From contig NW_003145787.1 in assembly GCF_000003605.2 (NCBI RefSeq), positions 39,859 through 87,247 of the forward strand: a stretch of DNA of 47,389 nt, read 5' to 3'. Of this stretch, positions 10,049-22,529 are shown in pieces (positions within the stretch are counted from its first letter, which is position 1; every line of letters starts with the position of its first letter). The position numbers and the translations under genes were made by a program. The notes under the pieces are model-generated. The model saw only the letters and a list, made by a program, of their open reading frames with translations. It was not told the DNA's origin and did not search any database. The stretch is from Saccoglossus kowalevskii. Its lineage: Eukaryota > Hemichordata > Enteropneusta > Harrimaniidae.

Positions 10049-13000
10049 TCAAAAGCACTGGATGATTATTACATGTTTTTTTCTTGCATGTATGCTACTG
10101 AGTCCTATACAGGCATCCACTGACTCTTTAATTTCAATGCAATTTAACGTCAGAGTACCCTAGTTCGACTAAAGCACACCTAGCGGGATACTTCTCCATT
10201 GAAGACTCAATTGAGAGCATGTTAGGGCAATGCCATGTTTAATTTAAAATTTCAAAAGAAAGCATATCATAAATTGCACATGTTGGTATTATTCAGTATT
10301 CATGCAGTTTCGAATACGAAATTCATAAATATTCAGCAGTACATTTGGGGTATCGTCAGCATGCATTTTCAAGAAATTGTTTTGAGTGATATATTTGTTA
10401 TAATAAGATAATAGTAACTACATTTCCAATTATTAAATTCTGATTAAGTTCAACGATAAAGAAATGTTATTATTTAAAATAGTATTTATCTCCAGTTGGG
10501 TATTTTATGTGCATTGATAAATAGATGAGAAATAAAATGAATCAATTGGACAAGCATTGTTTATCAAATTTCCATAAACTCGGTAGACGACGTGCTGCTG
10601 AACGCTGTATGTCATACGTTAGTAAATACGTCTCTGCTTCAGATACGTGTCAAATGCATAGACACGAGATAGCATAAACATATTTTAGCAATTCTACTTA
10701 AAAAAATATCAATGATTATTTGCTCTTCGATGTGTTATTATTCCAGTCATGTGATCTTTTCTTTAATTAACTTCACTGTCGGCTTTGTCGATCGGCTCTG
10801 ATGTTTTATGACATTTCCTTGGAATACGACTAATTTCTTTGATACTTGGTATAAATGTACCTTAGTTGGATGTTTGTATCTTCAATTGTCTAACTTGGGT
10901 GAATATTGTTGCAATTTTTGGTAAAAAGTGATATTTCAATTTCTTCCTGAATCTGTAAGTGGTAATTGTAATTTCGTTAATATTTAATTGTATAAGAACC
11001 TTAGGTGTTTTTAATATGTTTCAACTTGTAATAAGCTTAACATTTTCTTGGCTGATCCTATTACTGACTCTTTGTTGTCGTCCATCGTCTAACGTATGTG
11101 TCAACCTTGTCCAATTGCTTTGATAATTATACCTACTCATTTTCCAATTTTAATGAACAATGTGTTGCTTTTATAATGCTTCGATAATTTATTTTTTATA
11201 CAACGTTGGTGCCTCTTTCTTAACGTCTTGTTGAAAATGACTTTAGTGTCCTAGATTGAATTCGCCATATATTTTATCAATTATTTCAAAAAATAAACAA
11301 ACATTAAACTACGCCCAATTTGACCAACATTCGGCTACTACATGTGTAATATAATCATTTCCACTATCCGAAAAAATGTCTGGAAAAAATACGTCAATAC
11401 GAAAAAAAGTATTTATCTTTCTTTCAAGCCTGAGATATTCCAGTGTGATAACATCTATTCATACTATTATGAGCACTGTAGTGAACATGACATGTAAATG
11501 GCTCTACTAATCATGCGCATTGCTTAGTAACACTGTGTGTATAGTGAATGAGACTTGTTGGAATATTATATCTATCAGGTATACTACATTGCACATTGCT
11601 TGATTAATGATTATTGGGTCAGTGGTGAAAGATTTTATTAATTTAAAAGTGCACGTCAAAAACAGATTATATAGCACATTTAAAAAAATAAGCCAAATTG
11701 TTTACAAATGAAACAATGATAATACTGAAGTTCATCATCTCAATTGACGTCACATTTAATGAGATTAATGGTTCATGAATATATAATTAACCGAATAATA
11801 TCGAAATGCATTATTAAAAAAATTGCCCAGCAACAAAAATATAAAATACAAAATCCGTGCGATTTTTTTCCGTGTCCCCTTCGCACCAATAGCAAATTAT
11901 GACGTTTTACATAAATATTGTAATGTTGACGGTAGCATGTCAGCTAATGGTATTCCATAAACGTTACAACTGTGAATAATATACACAACAGTCGATGTAT
12001 ATATCATCTATACTATACCAGTTTATCGTTGAAATAATGAAATACCTAAACGATATAGTTATTCATATTTAAGTGTTAAACTACTAAGTACTACTAATTT
12101 ATATTTCACGCTAAATATAATATACACCATAGTCATACGATAAGCTGTATTACTAAATAACGTTTATATATGTTTTTTTTTCAAAAACAATTATATTATC
12201 AACTAGCCCCTCTTAAACAGTGCATTCGCCTGGTTTGTGTATTGATGCGACATTACTTAGTGACTCGTATGCATGAATTGTGCCCAAATCCCACACTAAT
12301 AGATATCTTGCAAAATATGCAATCATCATTTGTATGTTAAAATATAAAACAATAAATCAAAATAAAGTAGAACGTACCTTACAGTAAATGGAAGGGTTAA
12401 CGCAGTCGGATATATTTGGGCTTTGCCGTTAATTGTATATGGCGATTAGTGTCACACATGCGTACTTGTATGGTGCAATTGTTTGCAGTTTCGTATTAAC
12501 GGAATTTTATGATAAGGCAGTAGAGTGTGGGTAGTGATTGGAACCGTGTCAATAACGTCATGCCCTTCTGGATGTTTTTATTCTGCATTCAGACATCGTG
12601 TAATATGGTCTGCATACATACGTGCTTGGCTTAATATAGTCGTAATTTATGTACTTTAAATCATTAATTCTATTACATATGTTATATGATAATTGTGTTG
12701 TATAAGCATTATGCTTAAACTTTACATCTACAATAAATATTTATCTTATGTACAATGTGAATGTATTCGATATATTTAGTTGATTGATATATTTAGTACC
12801 GTTGTACATCAAGCACAAGTGCGAACGTGTAGTGTGGCCGTCTGTCGCTATGTGTAAGCTATTTCGTCTGTACATTGATGCATTTTACAGTCACATTTGA
12901 ATTTATGTGACCATATTTATATTATGCCGACAAGAAATATTTTAAAGTAAATTCCGAATACGTGATTCCTAGAATATAATGGCATACACATGGCCTATTA

Positions 13001-13736
13001 AGTGTCGCAAGGAAGTTGTGCACATTTCTTTTGCTAAATCTTTGACACTTATATATAATCCTTTTGAAATGTAACAATATTAATATCCAAACATTTTGGA
13101 ATACATTGCCACGTACATTAATTCTATTGAGCCTGTAAGTAATGTTACCTTTACGGAGTCTCAGAACAATGTTTGCACACCAAATTTATTTGTCTTTGAA
13201 TTTACAAATCCACAATCAAAATAAATCTTGTCTCTGAACATGGACAACTGAGTAGAGGGGCTCAGTCTAGCTCTAATTGTAGCAACAGAGCTTATACGAA
13301 GTCCTTGCTATTGAGAAGAATGATGTGCCCATACCAGTTTATGTACTTCACTGTGTTCACGTAATTGAGAAAACACTCACAGCTCAACTGAACTTGGCCA
13401 ACTACAGGGATACGTGTATTCAAATAGATTGGTCGATTCGAGATGCTTAAGTTCGAAATAGTATCTTCAACGTATATCCTCAATCTTTCAGCTAATAATT
13501 TGTCGCATATACAATAAATTATGCTATAGTGGTTTTCTTTGGGTCAAAACCGAATTATGTTATTGCATCAGGAGGTGCCCATATGTTTGCCAATTTTTGT
13601 TTTCCCATATTTTTGTATTTAGTAAAAATAAACTAATATAATTCAGTGCAAATATTATTGATTGCTTTATTATTATCATCGACAGTTGTCGCATAAACAC
13701 TGAGAATAATTCAGATTTATTATTTGTCATCATGTA
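10049..13736. other. Non-coding stretch with T-rich strand bias
   Basis: No gene was recognised. From about 10.74 to 11.28 kb the plus strand is visibly rich in T and G and poor in A over some 500 bases, unlike its flanks. A small 17-base-period direct repeat of GATATATTTAGT lies at 12769-12797. The composite CATGCGCATTGCTTAGTAAC (11512-11531) recurs in spaced form at 23.83 kb. Nothing else stands out. Confidence 0.6.
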
Positions 13737-13802
13737 TTATCCCAGAATTTTTTTATTTTATTTCTACTGAAATGAAAAAAAAGTAGTAAAATTCAGGGAT
13801 AA
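13737..13802. repeat. 66-bp imperfect hairpin
   Basis: The left arm TTATCCCAGAATTTT (13737-13751) pairs with the right arm AAAATTCAGGGATAA (13788-13802) with one mismatch over 15 bases. Further weaker pairing continues inward between a TTTCTACT word and an AGTAGTAAA word. The size and A/T-rich loop would suit a minute foldback element. No second copy was found in the window and no clear target-site duplication is visible. Confidence 0.55.
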
Positions 13803-14337
13803 CACTTTTTAAACTAAATTTACTTATATGCAGAAAAAATTCATGAGCTGGTGACAATATTAATTAAGACCTGATCAGACTTTGTATAGAAGAGAGACTT
13901 GATAAAGAAAATTGAAAATGCGCTGAAGACAGAAAAAGTACATGTATAAATAAGTCATAATGTATTATTTCTTTGCTGATCCTAGTGATATTACTTCAGT
14001 TGTATGTACTTTGAATCGACTGTTGTACACAAATTTCATGATACATGCATAACCAGTGATTCAATTCATTTTATACAGTTGCCACGTCGCTAAATTAGTT
14101 TACCATGATCGTTAAAAGAAAATGTAAATACTTATTTTAGAAAGAAATTTACCTCGCGTGACAACGGTAAAGTTGTTTTATACTCCGTTTCTTTTTATTT
14201 TAGAAATTTGAAGTGGTTAGTAGATCTAAGTGAGTGGATCCTGGTGAACTACACACATATATAGAGATGTTTGACAGCAGTGGAAGTATACTAAAACATG
14301 GCAATAGTGACAGATGTTGTAGTGAAAAACGTGAAAA

Positions 14338-14465
14338 AACTGAGTGATGGCAGCAGTACAGAGAACGATTATTGTATTCTAACGATTCTACTGGATTAAG
14401 GACGGTTCTTGTTGTGACAAAATGAAGATAGAACACATTGCGAACTGAGTGATGACAGCAGTACA
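14338..14465. repeat. Pair of 23-bp direct repeats, 105-bp period
   Basis: AACTGAGTGATGGCAGCAGT begins at 14338 and recurs at 14443 with a single G-to-A change; the match continues through a following ACA in both. A related GTTTGACAGCAGTGG lies just upstream near 14268. The 105-base period is a multiple of three, which is why a minus-strand frame (14200-14466) shows a repeated YCCHHSV peptide. I see no other sign that the frame is coding. Confidence 0.6.
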
Positions 14466-14789
14466 ATTGTATACAAAGATACTCTTAAAACTAACCACGT
14501 CATCTAATTAATGCATAGATTAAGGATAGTTTACAGGAGGACATAGTCGCAGAAGTTGTGCCAAAGCTATCGTGGAATACAATGGAATGGAATGCAAAAA
14601 TATCACAATATGTACAGTATGATAACCGCTGATCATAGGCAACATCTTCTAGCAGACAAATGAGTTCAGTGGATGCTGCATATTATGATTCTATAGCTTT
14701 TTGCATGACCAAATGTAACAAGTTACTCACTGGGTGCCTGTTATCCAGCAAGACCAGTTGCCAATCAATTGCGGTAGTATCCGTGGTGC

Positions 14790-14936
14790 TCAAACATCGC
14801 GTAAATTAACGTTGCAAAACTTCCACGAAGAAGCGATAGGAATGTAAGGTGGTAACTCACTGCGGTTTAATGTGTATGTCTTGTTACATGTATCAGCTGT
14901 TGGAAGTTTCGGCAGCCACTCCGGCGAACATCTGCG
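14790..14936 (-). other. CpG-rich segment with short open frame, possible relic exon
   Basis: Positions about 14909-14978 are distinctly G+C- and CpG-rich in a very AT-rich setting. On the minus strand a 48-codon frame is open between stops at 14937-14939 and 14790-14792. Its beginning reads SPEWLPKLPTADTC and is followed after ten residues by LPPY. HECT-type ubiquitin ligases carry an LP..(A/S).TC...L.LP.Y motif near the catalytic cysteine, but the spacing here is several residues too long and no flanking HECT sequence was found. A relic of a coding exon or of a gene carried by a transposon is possible; chance is also possible. Confidence 0.15.
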
Positions 14937-15837
14937 CTACTGGTGTCCTGGACGACACTTCGTTCGCTCACCTTTCATAACTTATTCAAATAGTGACTTA
15001 ACATGTTAATATAAACGTAATAATAATAGAAATAAAATAAACGCTTACAATTACGATTTCATTATGTCTACTGTGGAACAGTCACGTCAAAAGGCTAAGC
15101 AATTAAAGTTCGACCGGGAATACATACACTTCTCAATAAATTATCAGACCAACCAACACAAAATCAATTGACAAAAATGGTCTGACAAAAAGATCTGCCA
15201 AAATATTGTCAATAATATTACAAAAAATAAAACAAAAAGAATCAGTATGTACGATTTGTTGTCACCAGACACATAAGCGGGTGATAATATAAGCAAAGAT
15301 ACTTTAATGTGACCAGGTCGCTATATAAAAGAAATAAATATTTTATGGTTTTGATAAGGCTTAACATAATGGAAAAGTTCAATTGTTCACAGTAAACACC
15401 GAATTTATTTCACATCTCTACTGGGACATTTAAATACACTATAATAATAAGCAGTGAACCTACATGCACACGTACTTATTTAAAAACGAAATACAATCAC
15501 TTAACACAAATATGTAAGCACATTGTTTTTGTGTATTAAAAGTACCATAAGTCTAATAACCCATTAATACAGCAGATGAAATTTCGCGTCTTCGCGAAGC
15601 ATAACCTGCAATTATATGCAAACTGACTCCTGAAGACGTGAGTGGGAGAAAGACGGGAAATGGTTCTGCAAATTGCTCACAATTTATCCAACATCCTACA
15701 CGCTTGTTGTCACAAATGGTAAATGTACTTCACATTTATATTAAATTGACGATTGATTTCATTCTCATTTTATACATTATCGCCGATGCAATCGCTATGG
15801 AATAGGTATTGAATTTAAGAGATGCTTTCCTAACCGA

Positions 15838-16020
15838 AATTGCGATAACGATTCCTGAACTAAACGGTGAGAAACAATTATGCTCATCACAATATTTTGC
15901 ACATCAAACCTCGATGTCGACAAGGCTAGGATATTAGACAAAAATTTGTTTGCAAAATATTTCTTGCCGTTTTCGATAAAGATGTCTTGACTAAGTCGGG
16001 GAGCAAAATAATTTTGCTCA
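15838..16020 (+). repeat. Two copies of a dispersed hairpin-bearing repeat
   Basis: Two related segments lie about 132 bases apart. The first (from about 15838) reads GCGATAACGATTCCTGAACT and then, after a short spacer, GAGAAACAATTATGCTC. The second (from about 15972) reads CGATAAAGATGTCTTGACT and then GAGCAAAATAATTTTGCTC (16001-16019), a near-perfect palindrome with 9-base arms around a single A. A third copy lies at 20.29 kb. Conservation of a self-complementary 3' part across diverged copies is the notable feature. The function is unknown; a short foldback or SINE-like family is one option. Confidence 0.5.
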
Positions 16021-17966
16021 AAGAATGTTTTTCATGTACAATTCGGTCGACAATTTTTGCTTACTATTTAACCAGTCTCGGATTTTACTGGCTGACAAAC
16101 ATACGCATTAAGCGATTCATGTTACATTGGATATCCGAACATTCGTAACATTTTATCTTCAAAAAGCACAACCAAATCGTGTGGCGTGATGTGATATAGA
16201 TTACTTGTATCTGTGCTTTTGTATATGATTCACGCATTGACACCTACTACTATTAATGGTACGTATAATTCACAGGTGTTGGATAGACAGGCTAATGCAA
16301 TACCAGCTGGCTGAAGTGCATTTATGTTTTTGGCAATCCTCATAAGATTAATTACTGACATTTATTTGCTACCCATGTCATGGTCGTATTAGGTCTGTCA
16401 ATATAAACTACGCGGGGTGAACGTTATTTGTCAGGTCAATATTGCAAAAGAGGTAATTTGCTTCTAAATTGAATAAAACGTATTATAGCACAGTGAGTGC
16501 AATTAGTATGCGGATGTCTGTAACACGCATCAATTGTTTGCATAATAATACACCATAACAACCCGGATTTTGAGTCCTCCCAATCATTTACATGACTAAT
16601 TGTTTAATTGATTGTAAAACCAATTACACATTTGAATAAATAACGTGATATAAAAGAAGTCATTAATTGTGTTTGCCTGATCAAGTTGTGACCATGAATA
16701 ATTCTGTGTAATATATTAATATATGTTTTACATGAACATAAATAACATGAATGTTAATTTAAAGTGCAGAAAAGACAAAATATAAGAAAACAATTACATA
16801 CATATAAATAAGCGTACTGAAGACTAAACAAATACAGGTAAACGAAAATGATAGCATGATACATTACCACATTTTGTAAAAAACCAAGATAAGACTAGTA
16901 ATTATGTGAATAATATATTCAATTCCGCCGCCGATACGTAGACGTCATCGAACTATTGCTCAATTACATCACACTAAACTGTCGTTTTGAATCAAATATT
17001 TGGTGAGAAATCTGGAACCTAAAATCTGACATTTTATATTATAAAGGTTGTGACATTGGATCACATTTTGTCTTATGGAAATCTAACAATATGAATTCAT
17101 CCATGGCACAATAATGCTACATGTCCATTATAGCGTTATTGGTGCTTATGTGAGTTGTTAGATTATCGTTTCTATAAGCTCATCACGTTGTATCTACTCA
17201 TTTGACGTGTGCACCCACCGAATGACAATGTCACATCATATATCTCCTGCATTCCATATAGCAATAAGTAATACAGTGACATTGAATACACCGGATGCAA
17301 ACCGTATTTGTCATAGTATACTAAGTAGTATGATTGGTCTAGCTCAGTCAAGACACTGAAATGACTTAGGTGCACACAACTATTAAGAAATTAAAAAAAA
17401 GCATTCACAAAGGGCCCATTCAGTGGCATTCGTGGGGTTTACACTCTGAATAAAATGGATATGGAAATTACATGTTGCTATTCAGTCCAGCAAAATAGTG
17501 TCGTTCTGATTTATGATGACACCAATGTACAATACACTACCCGGTTAACCTCATAGAATGGATACATGTGATGGGCGCTAAATACTAAGTGTTGCCAATG
17601 AAATAATATACATTCCAATTGCACAATCAACTACATGCATACCATGAGAGGAATACCTTCTATCCATGTCTACTGTTTCTATGAATGCTGAGCCTGCATG
17701 TTGCAATTGGTCGAGATAGGAATTACACAAACAATTTTTTGAGTCTGTTCTCTAGCTGATCAAAATATTACTTCTGTTTTTAAAGCTATGTTTGTAACTT
17801 ATTGAATTATTTTTATTTTTATGCAGACACGTTTGTCATTTACAATTAATGTATCGTACTTACCATATCGTAATATTCGGATACCATAACATTTTCAGCA
17901 CAATTGGATTGAATACAAATTTTCTAGTACATATTAGAGGAAACAGTGGATATGAAGCTGACACGA

Positions 17967-18006
17967 GTTTGATATTACTGATATAATACTAATACTAATA
18001 TCAAAC
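17967..18006. repeat. 11-bp inverted repeat
   Basis: GTTTGATATTA (17967-17977) is the exact reverse complement of TAATATCAAAC (17996-18006) across an 18-base AT-rich spacer. This is a simple potential hairpin; nothing ties it to a gene. Confidence 0.5.
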
Positions 18007-18970
18007 TAAATATGAATATATCAAAAAAATTTGATGGGAGGGATGCACTTACTCTCAACCATTTAAAGATGCATGTATATATCAAACTCAACAAAATGCC
18101 TTAATTAAATGATGGAAAATATCAATGTTTACATGCGAGGGGGTAAAAACTAGTATCCAATTTCAGTAATTCTAAATTTTCTGTATCATATGTGGTATTG
18201 ATGTACAATTTTAATATGCACAAAATTGCCTTCAATGAAAGCTGTTTAGTTACTTTGTAGTGACGTGTGCCTCAAGCAGATATAACGCACATAAAATGCT
18301 GGTGTTATCTATCATAGTTTGCACTAAAGATACACACATTAACCAAACTAATACCAATGATATCACAATAAGTCCGATATAACTCAATAGTGATCATATT
18401 TACTATTACAAGCCAGGCGACCCTCCTGACACACAACTTAAAATTGCTTATAAGCATTTTGAAACAAACGACAGAATCATGTCCTATTAAAGTTACCATT
18501 ATTATTATGTTTTAACTGAAGTGTGTATATAAATATAACCAATACACATATCTACATAAATATGCCTTGCTGTATTTTACGACGCATGAATTAAAGTTCG
18601 TTAAGACATAAACTGGGAAAGCATTACTGCATTGACAATCATTTCCGTGTTTTCTATATATAATTTGTTTTCTATATATACTATTTTTTGTGTTAATATT
18701 TAGGTTGCTTTATGTCGGGCTCATATCTCAATAACCCACTCTCTTCTAAATATATGTAGTATACAATAATTGTTTCGTTTCTTTCAAGTGACATTTCCCA
18801 TTATGGTGTATAAATGTTATGACACTGTACTGTACGTCATGTGATTCGAGTAAAACAAAGCTCACTAGCTGCAAAGTTGGTTAAGCAAGGTTACTCGAGA
18901 AATCTATTAAAACTGATTTTAAGAGACATAGATAATTGCGTAATATGACTGCGAAATATCATTCCTTCGA

Positions 18971-19101
18971 TCACAATTCAGAATGAGACGGGTGCTCAAG
19001 TATAGCAAGATGTTGTCAGTCTTGTAGTCTCAGTTGTTTTGTTTTGTTTTGTCGATTGTTTGCCCATTTTGTGCTTTGATTTCTAAATTTTACCCATGTG
19101 A
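18971..19101 (+). repeat. Diverged dispersed repeat, copy 1 (partner at 22.05 kb)
   Basis: Several words recur in the same order in the segment at 22051-22240: TCACAATTCAGAATGAG against TCACAATTAGAATGAG, then a TTGTTTT-rich run, then GTCGATTGTTT against GTCAATTGTTT, then TTACCCATGTGA against TTACCCATCCATGTGA. The plus strand is strongly T/G-rich, including a (TTTTG)n run near 19.04 kb, which could inflate the apparent similarity. Confidence 0.3.
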
Positions 19102-22050
19102 TTTTAGTACTTCGATTTGTTAAGTTATACACTATGTATTATAAATTATATATTGTTATAAAGTGGTGATGTTCTTTCTTTTGTCTGTTTGATCATTTTT
19201 TCAGTTCTTTTTTTTTAACTTGTATTGTGTTTTCTGCTTGATTGATGTTTCGCCTCTGCTGCTTATTTTGATGACACAGGGGAATTTATCAATCTTAATA
19301 CTACATTTACTGAACATACAATTGTAAGTCCGTGATGTGGGTCATTTAAATTTGAAAGTAAACCTGTAAACCTGATACGATGATGCCATATAAATGAACA
19401 AGCATGTCGAATCCCGTGTATAAATAATCAAGCTAGGTTACGTTTGAGTCGGTGAATGATACCACAAACTGAATATTTTATGTCTGATGGTTGTATAAAT
19501 CACTCACTTATTTGAGTATAACAGTTAAATTCATTTAGATCAAACATATCTTTTAAATTCGATAATGCTCTAAATGGTCATTTATACATTTTTGAATACT
19601 TTTGAGATAACCTTAGGCCGCCGATATATTATATTAACAAACATTTATTTACTAACAAAACAATACTGGTCATTTTCATCAATGTTCTAGTGTAATAAGC
19701 ACATGACATCTACATTCATCTGTCAAGGAATATAGGGTGTACGTGTACTATGTGTACGTCAATGTAATATTGCATTGCTCTGTCAAATAAATCTACCCAA
19801 CCAAACAACCAATATAATACAGTCATCTAGTATGAGTAAAAGATACGATCAGATTGCTGAAATCCCACAATGCGGATTCATTTATAAAGGCATGAAATTA
19901 CATTCATTTCCTAAGTTCAATATCAATCCTCATTTGATGTGCAATAATGGTCATGTCAAAATCCCTGACAATCATGTTTTGAGATCGCATACGTGAGTGT
20001 ATGTACGGGCAGTGTAGTAATCAATCTGTTACAGGCCTGTGTAAATTATTATATCGATTATATACCGATTAATCAAGTTAGTGAGAAAGCAAAAGAGTTC
20101 TTCAATTTAAATCATGAGCAAATGATTTTTTGCACTCGAACGTACATTGACATGTGTTTTTTCCAATGCAACAATATTTATAAGGCAATCTATTCTAGAC
20201 GAATCTATAAAGGGAAGTATAGCTCTATAATTTACTGGAACCATTGCCCACATTATGTGTAAAGTGTTGAGCGAGACAAGGTGAATTTGCGATAAGGATT
20301 CCTGAACTGAATCAGTGAGCAAAATGTCAAAATTTTGCTTACCAAACTTGTTTGACAATCATGCAATACAGCTTAATAAGTTCACATGATTAAATCACCT
20401 CATTTGTATCGCCAAGGGTAATGAAACCAATTCAGTGGGTTCAACTTAATGTCAATATAATGTCAGCTAATGTCCCCTCTAAACACGATTACATCGTCTG
20501 TCTCACTTAAAGTGATTTTATTCAGAGAACACGCATTGCTTCTATATTGGATGGAATCGTATATATTGTCATACATATCGTATATATATAATCAACTAAA
20601 TCTCGTATCTCAAGAGTTTTTTTCGTTTATTTGACTAAACAATCATATGGTTGCGCACGTCTCGTAATTTTACTGAACAGCGTATTTTATAAGACACTGA
20701 AAAAAGGCATGACATAAGTTATATAATCTTCCCCGGAAGGCGTTCGTTAAATCTCAATGTATCACAAACACCCAAACATGTAATCTATTCGCATTCGCAT
20801 TTGTTATATTTGTACATAATAAACCTCGGTAATTCATAATATACTTCATAAAATAAAATAAAAAAATACGCCCTAAATACATAGTGTGTGTATACGCGTT
20901 TCATACATATCATTTCAAAACAATACATGACACAACGTAATGTGACTAAAATAGCCTTTCAAAATCCGAAATAAACAGTATACTACTATATACATCGATA
21001 CAATGGAAAGGAACCTACCTTGCAGAGATTATCCAAGCACCGATGCTAGATTAATACTGTAGGCAAGAATCAGACTCAATGTATACAATGTACATGGCAT
21101 ATGGTAGCTTTAATGTACTTGTTTAGAAGTCGAGTGGATACTAATGGGTAAGTAGGTATATAAAGGATGAGTTTATTATCATATGTGTGTACCAGTGTGT
21201 ATGCAAAACCTATCTCTCGCATGTATTGTATACAATTTTATATGTTTTTATATCGCGTTCTAGTGACAGTATCTTTCATGTGTATTAGTATAGTTACTGT
21301 TTCATTAATTCATATTTCACATAAATACATTTGAGATTAAAAAAAAAGACAAAGTGTAGTACACTGTCGTTGTTCTCGACGAATGTTAGCATAATACATT
21401 GTTCGTTGCTAATGTATTTGCCTCTACCGTCATTTGACACAGGTGAAACTATTCGTTGTAACATAGTCGCTATTTATAATAATAATTTGCAAAATTTCAA
21501 TTACTTGAATGGCGAACTTTATATCCCAGACAGCTATAGAATTGTCACATTCGCCATAGCTTATTCATATGTAGCTACATAATACATTGGTATTGTCACT
21601 TATGTGTCATTTAAAATAATTGTATTAATTACTTTTCGCATACAATTTTTCTAGTAATTGGAGTTGCTGATTTGATACTAATTGTGTACGAATTAAATTA
21701 GCTATTGTGTGTAAGTACACTATACTTAAACATATACACCTACATATAGTTCATCTGTGTGATACAACACAGCTGTGATACGACTGTTGAAAATACATGG
21801 TATGCATATGTTTTCCATATGATTTAGCTTTTTTAACAGGGTTAAAATGTTTTTGTTTTTTTTTATTTGCTAAAAATGGAAATCATTCTTAGTAGTCGCT
21901 GTATATCGAATGGCCACATTAAATCTGTGATGAAAACTTGAATCCTAATATAATGGAATACGAAATTCGTCATCCAGTATCACATGATATGGAAACAACA
22001 CGATACATTTTTAAAATTTGGCAACGTGGCTTGTTTGTAACCCGCAGCAA
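19102..22050. other. Non-coding stretch
   Basis: No gene was recognised. Open frames near 19775-19996, 19993-20262 and 21331-21582 are short and match no family I know. The only structured element is the hairpin repeat copy at 20.29 kb; there are also scattered TA-rich runs near 20.58 kb. Confidence 0.6.
20291..20345 (+). repeat. Third copy of the hairpin-bearing repeat
   Basis: It reads GCGATAAGGATTCCTGAACT from 20290 and then AGCAAAAT and ATTTTGCT as inverted 8-base arms around GTCAA. The 5' part matches the copy at 15838 almost word for word, and the 3' hairpin matches the copy at 16001 in its arms but with a different loop. A fourth, weaker relative (TAGATAAAGATGGCTTGG) may lie at about 24760. 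Confidence 0.5.
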
Positions 22051-22240
22051 TCACAATTAGAATGAGGTTTATACATCTTTCTATTACAGACTGGACTGTG
22101 TATATTTGTTTTCTTGTTTCATTTTACTCGTCAGTCAATTGTTTAGTTATTTTTGATTAGTAAATTTATTTAATTATCTATATATTTGAAAATGTTTGGG
22201 TTTGTTGTTAGTTAGACATAGTTATTACCCATCCATGTGA
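22051..22240 (+). repeat. Diverged dispersed repeat, copy 2 (partner at 18.97 kb)
   Basis: This is the partner of the segment at 18971-19101, sharing the ordered words listed there. Spacing between words differs by up to 60 bases, so several insertions or deletions would be needed. The similarity is suggestive only. Confidence 0.3.
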
Positions 22241-22293
22241 CTTGAAGTAGTCATAAACTAATATCACTGTAATTCAACACTGTAATTACTCGA

Positions 22294-22529
22294 CGCTGAA
22301 GCGAGTGTATATTTTGTGATTAACTTGTGCATTGCAGTCTCACCTGTTTATCTGACGCTAGTGCTACAAATTGTAACATTCAATATGTCTATAAGAGTGG
22401 CTGCAAACCAAATTTGCTTTCTTAGTAGTGCCATCTGTATTATCCAGTATTTAAAAGTTTTAAAAGATTGGAAACTAGAGATGTGGTATATCTGCCACAA
22501 TAAACGTATTCCCGCTGAAACGAGTGTAT
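22294..22529. repeat. Pair of 17-bp direct repeats 219 bp apart
   Basis: CGCTGAAGCGAGTGTAT (22294-22310) recurs at 22513-22529 with one change, and each copy is followed after seven bases by GATTA. The sequence between is unrelated. Its complexity is higher than the AT-rich background, so a shared origin is likelier than chance. Confidence 0.4.

Larger units (their letters stand above)
14979..18964. other. Non-coding stretch
   Basis: No gene was recognised. Apart from the hairpin repeat at 15.84-16.02 kb and the foldback at 17967-18006, the stretch contains a TATA-box-like TATATAAAAG at 15321-15330 with no supporting gene, an 8-base inverted pair TCAGACCA/TGGTCTGA near 15.14-15.19 kb, and a tandem TTTTCTATATATA word at about 18.65-18.68 kb. 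Confidence 0.6.

Noticed and set aside
9849-10058. Minus-strand open frame with LFIY-type repeats
   Set aside because: It is only the AAAT microsatellite read in frame.
15321-15330. TATA-box-like TATATAAAAG
   Set aside because: No coding sequence or other core promoter element downstream; such words are expected in AT-rich DNA.
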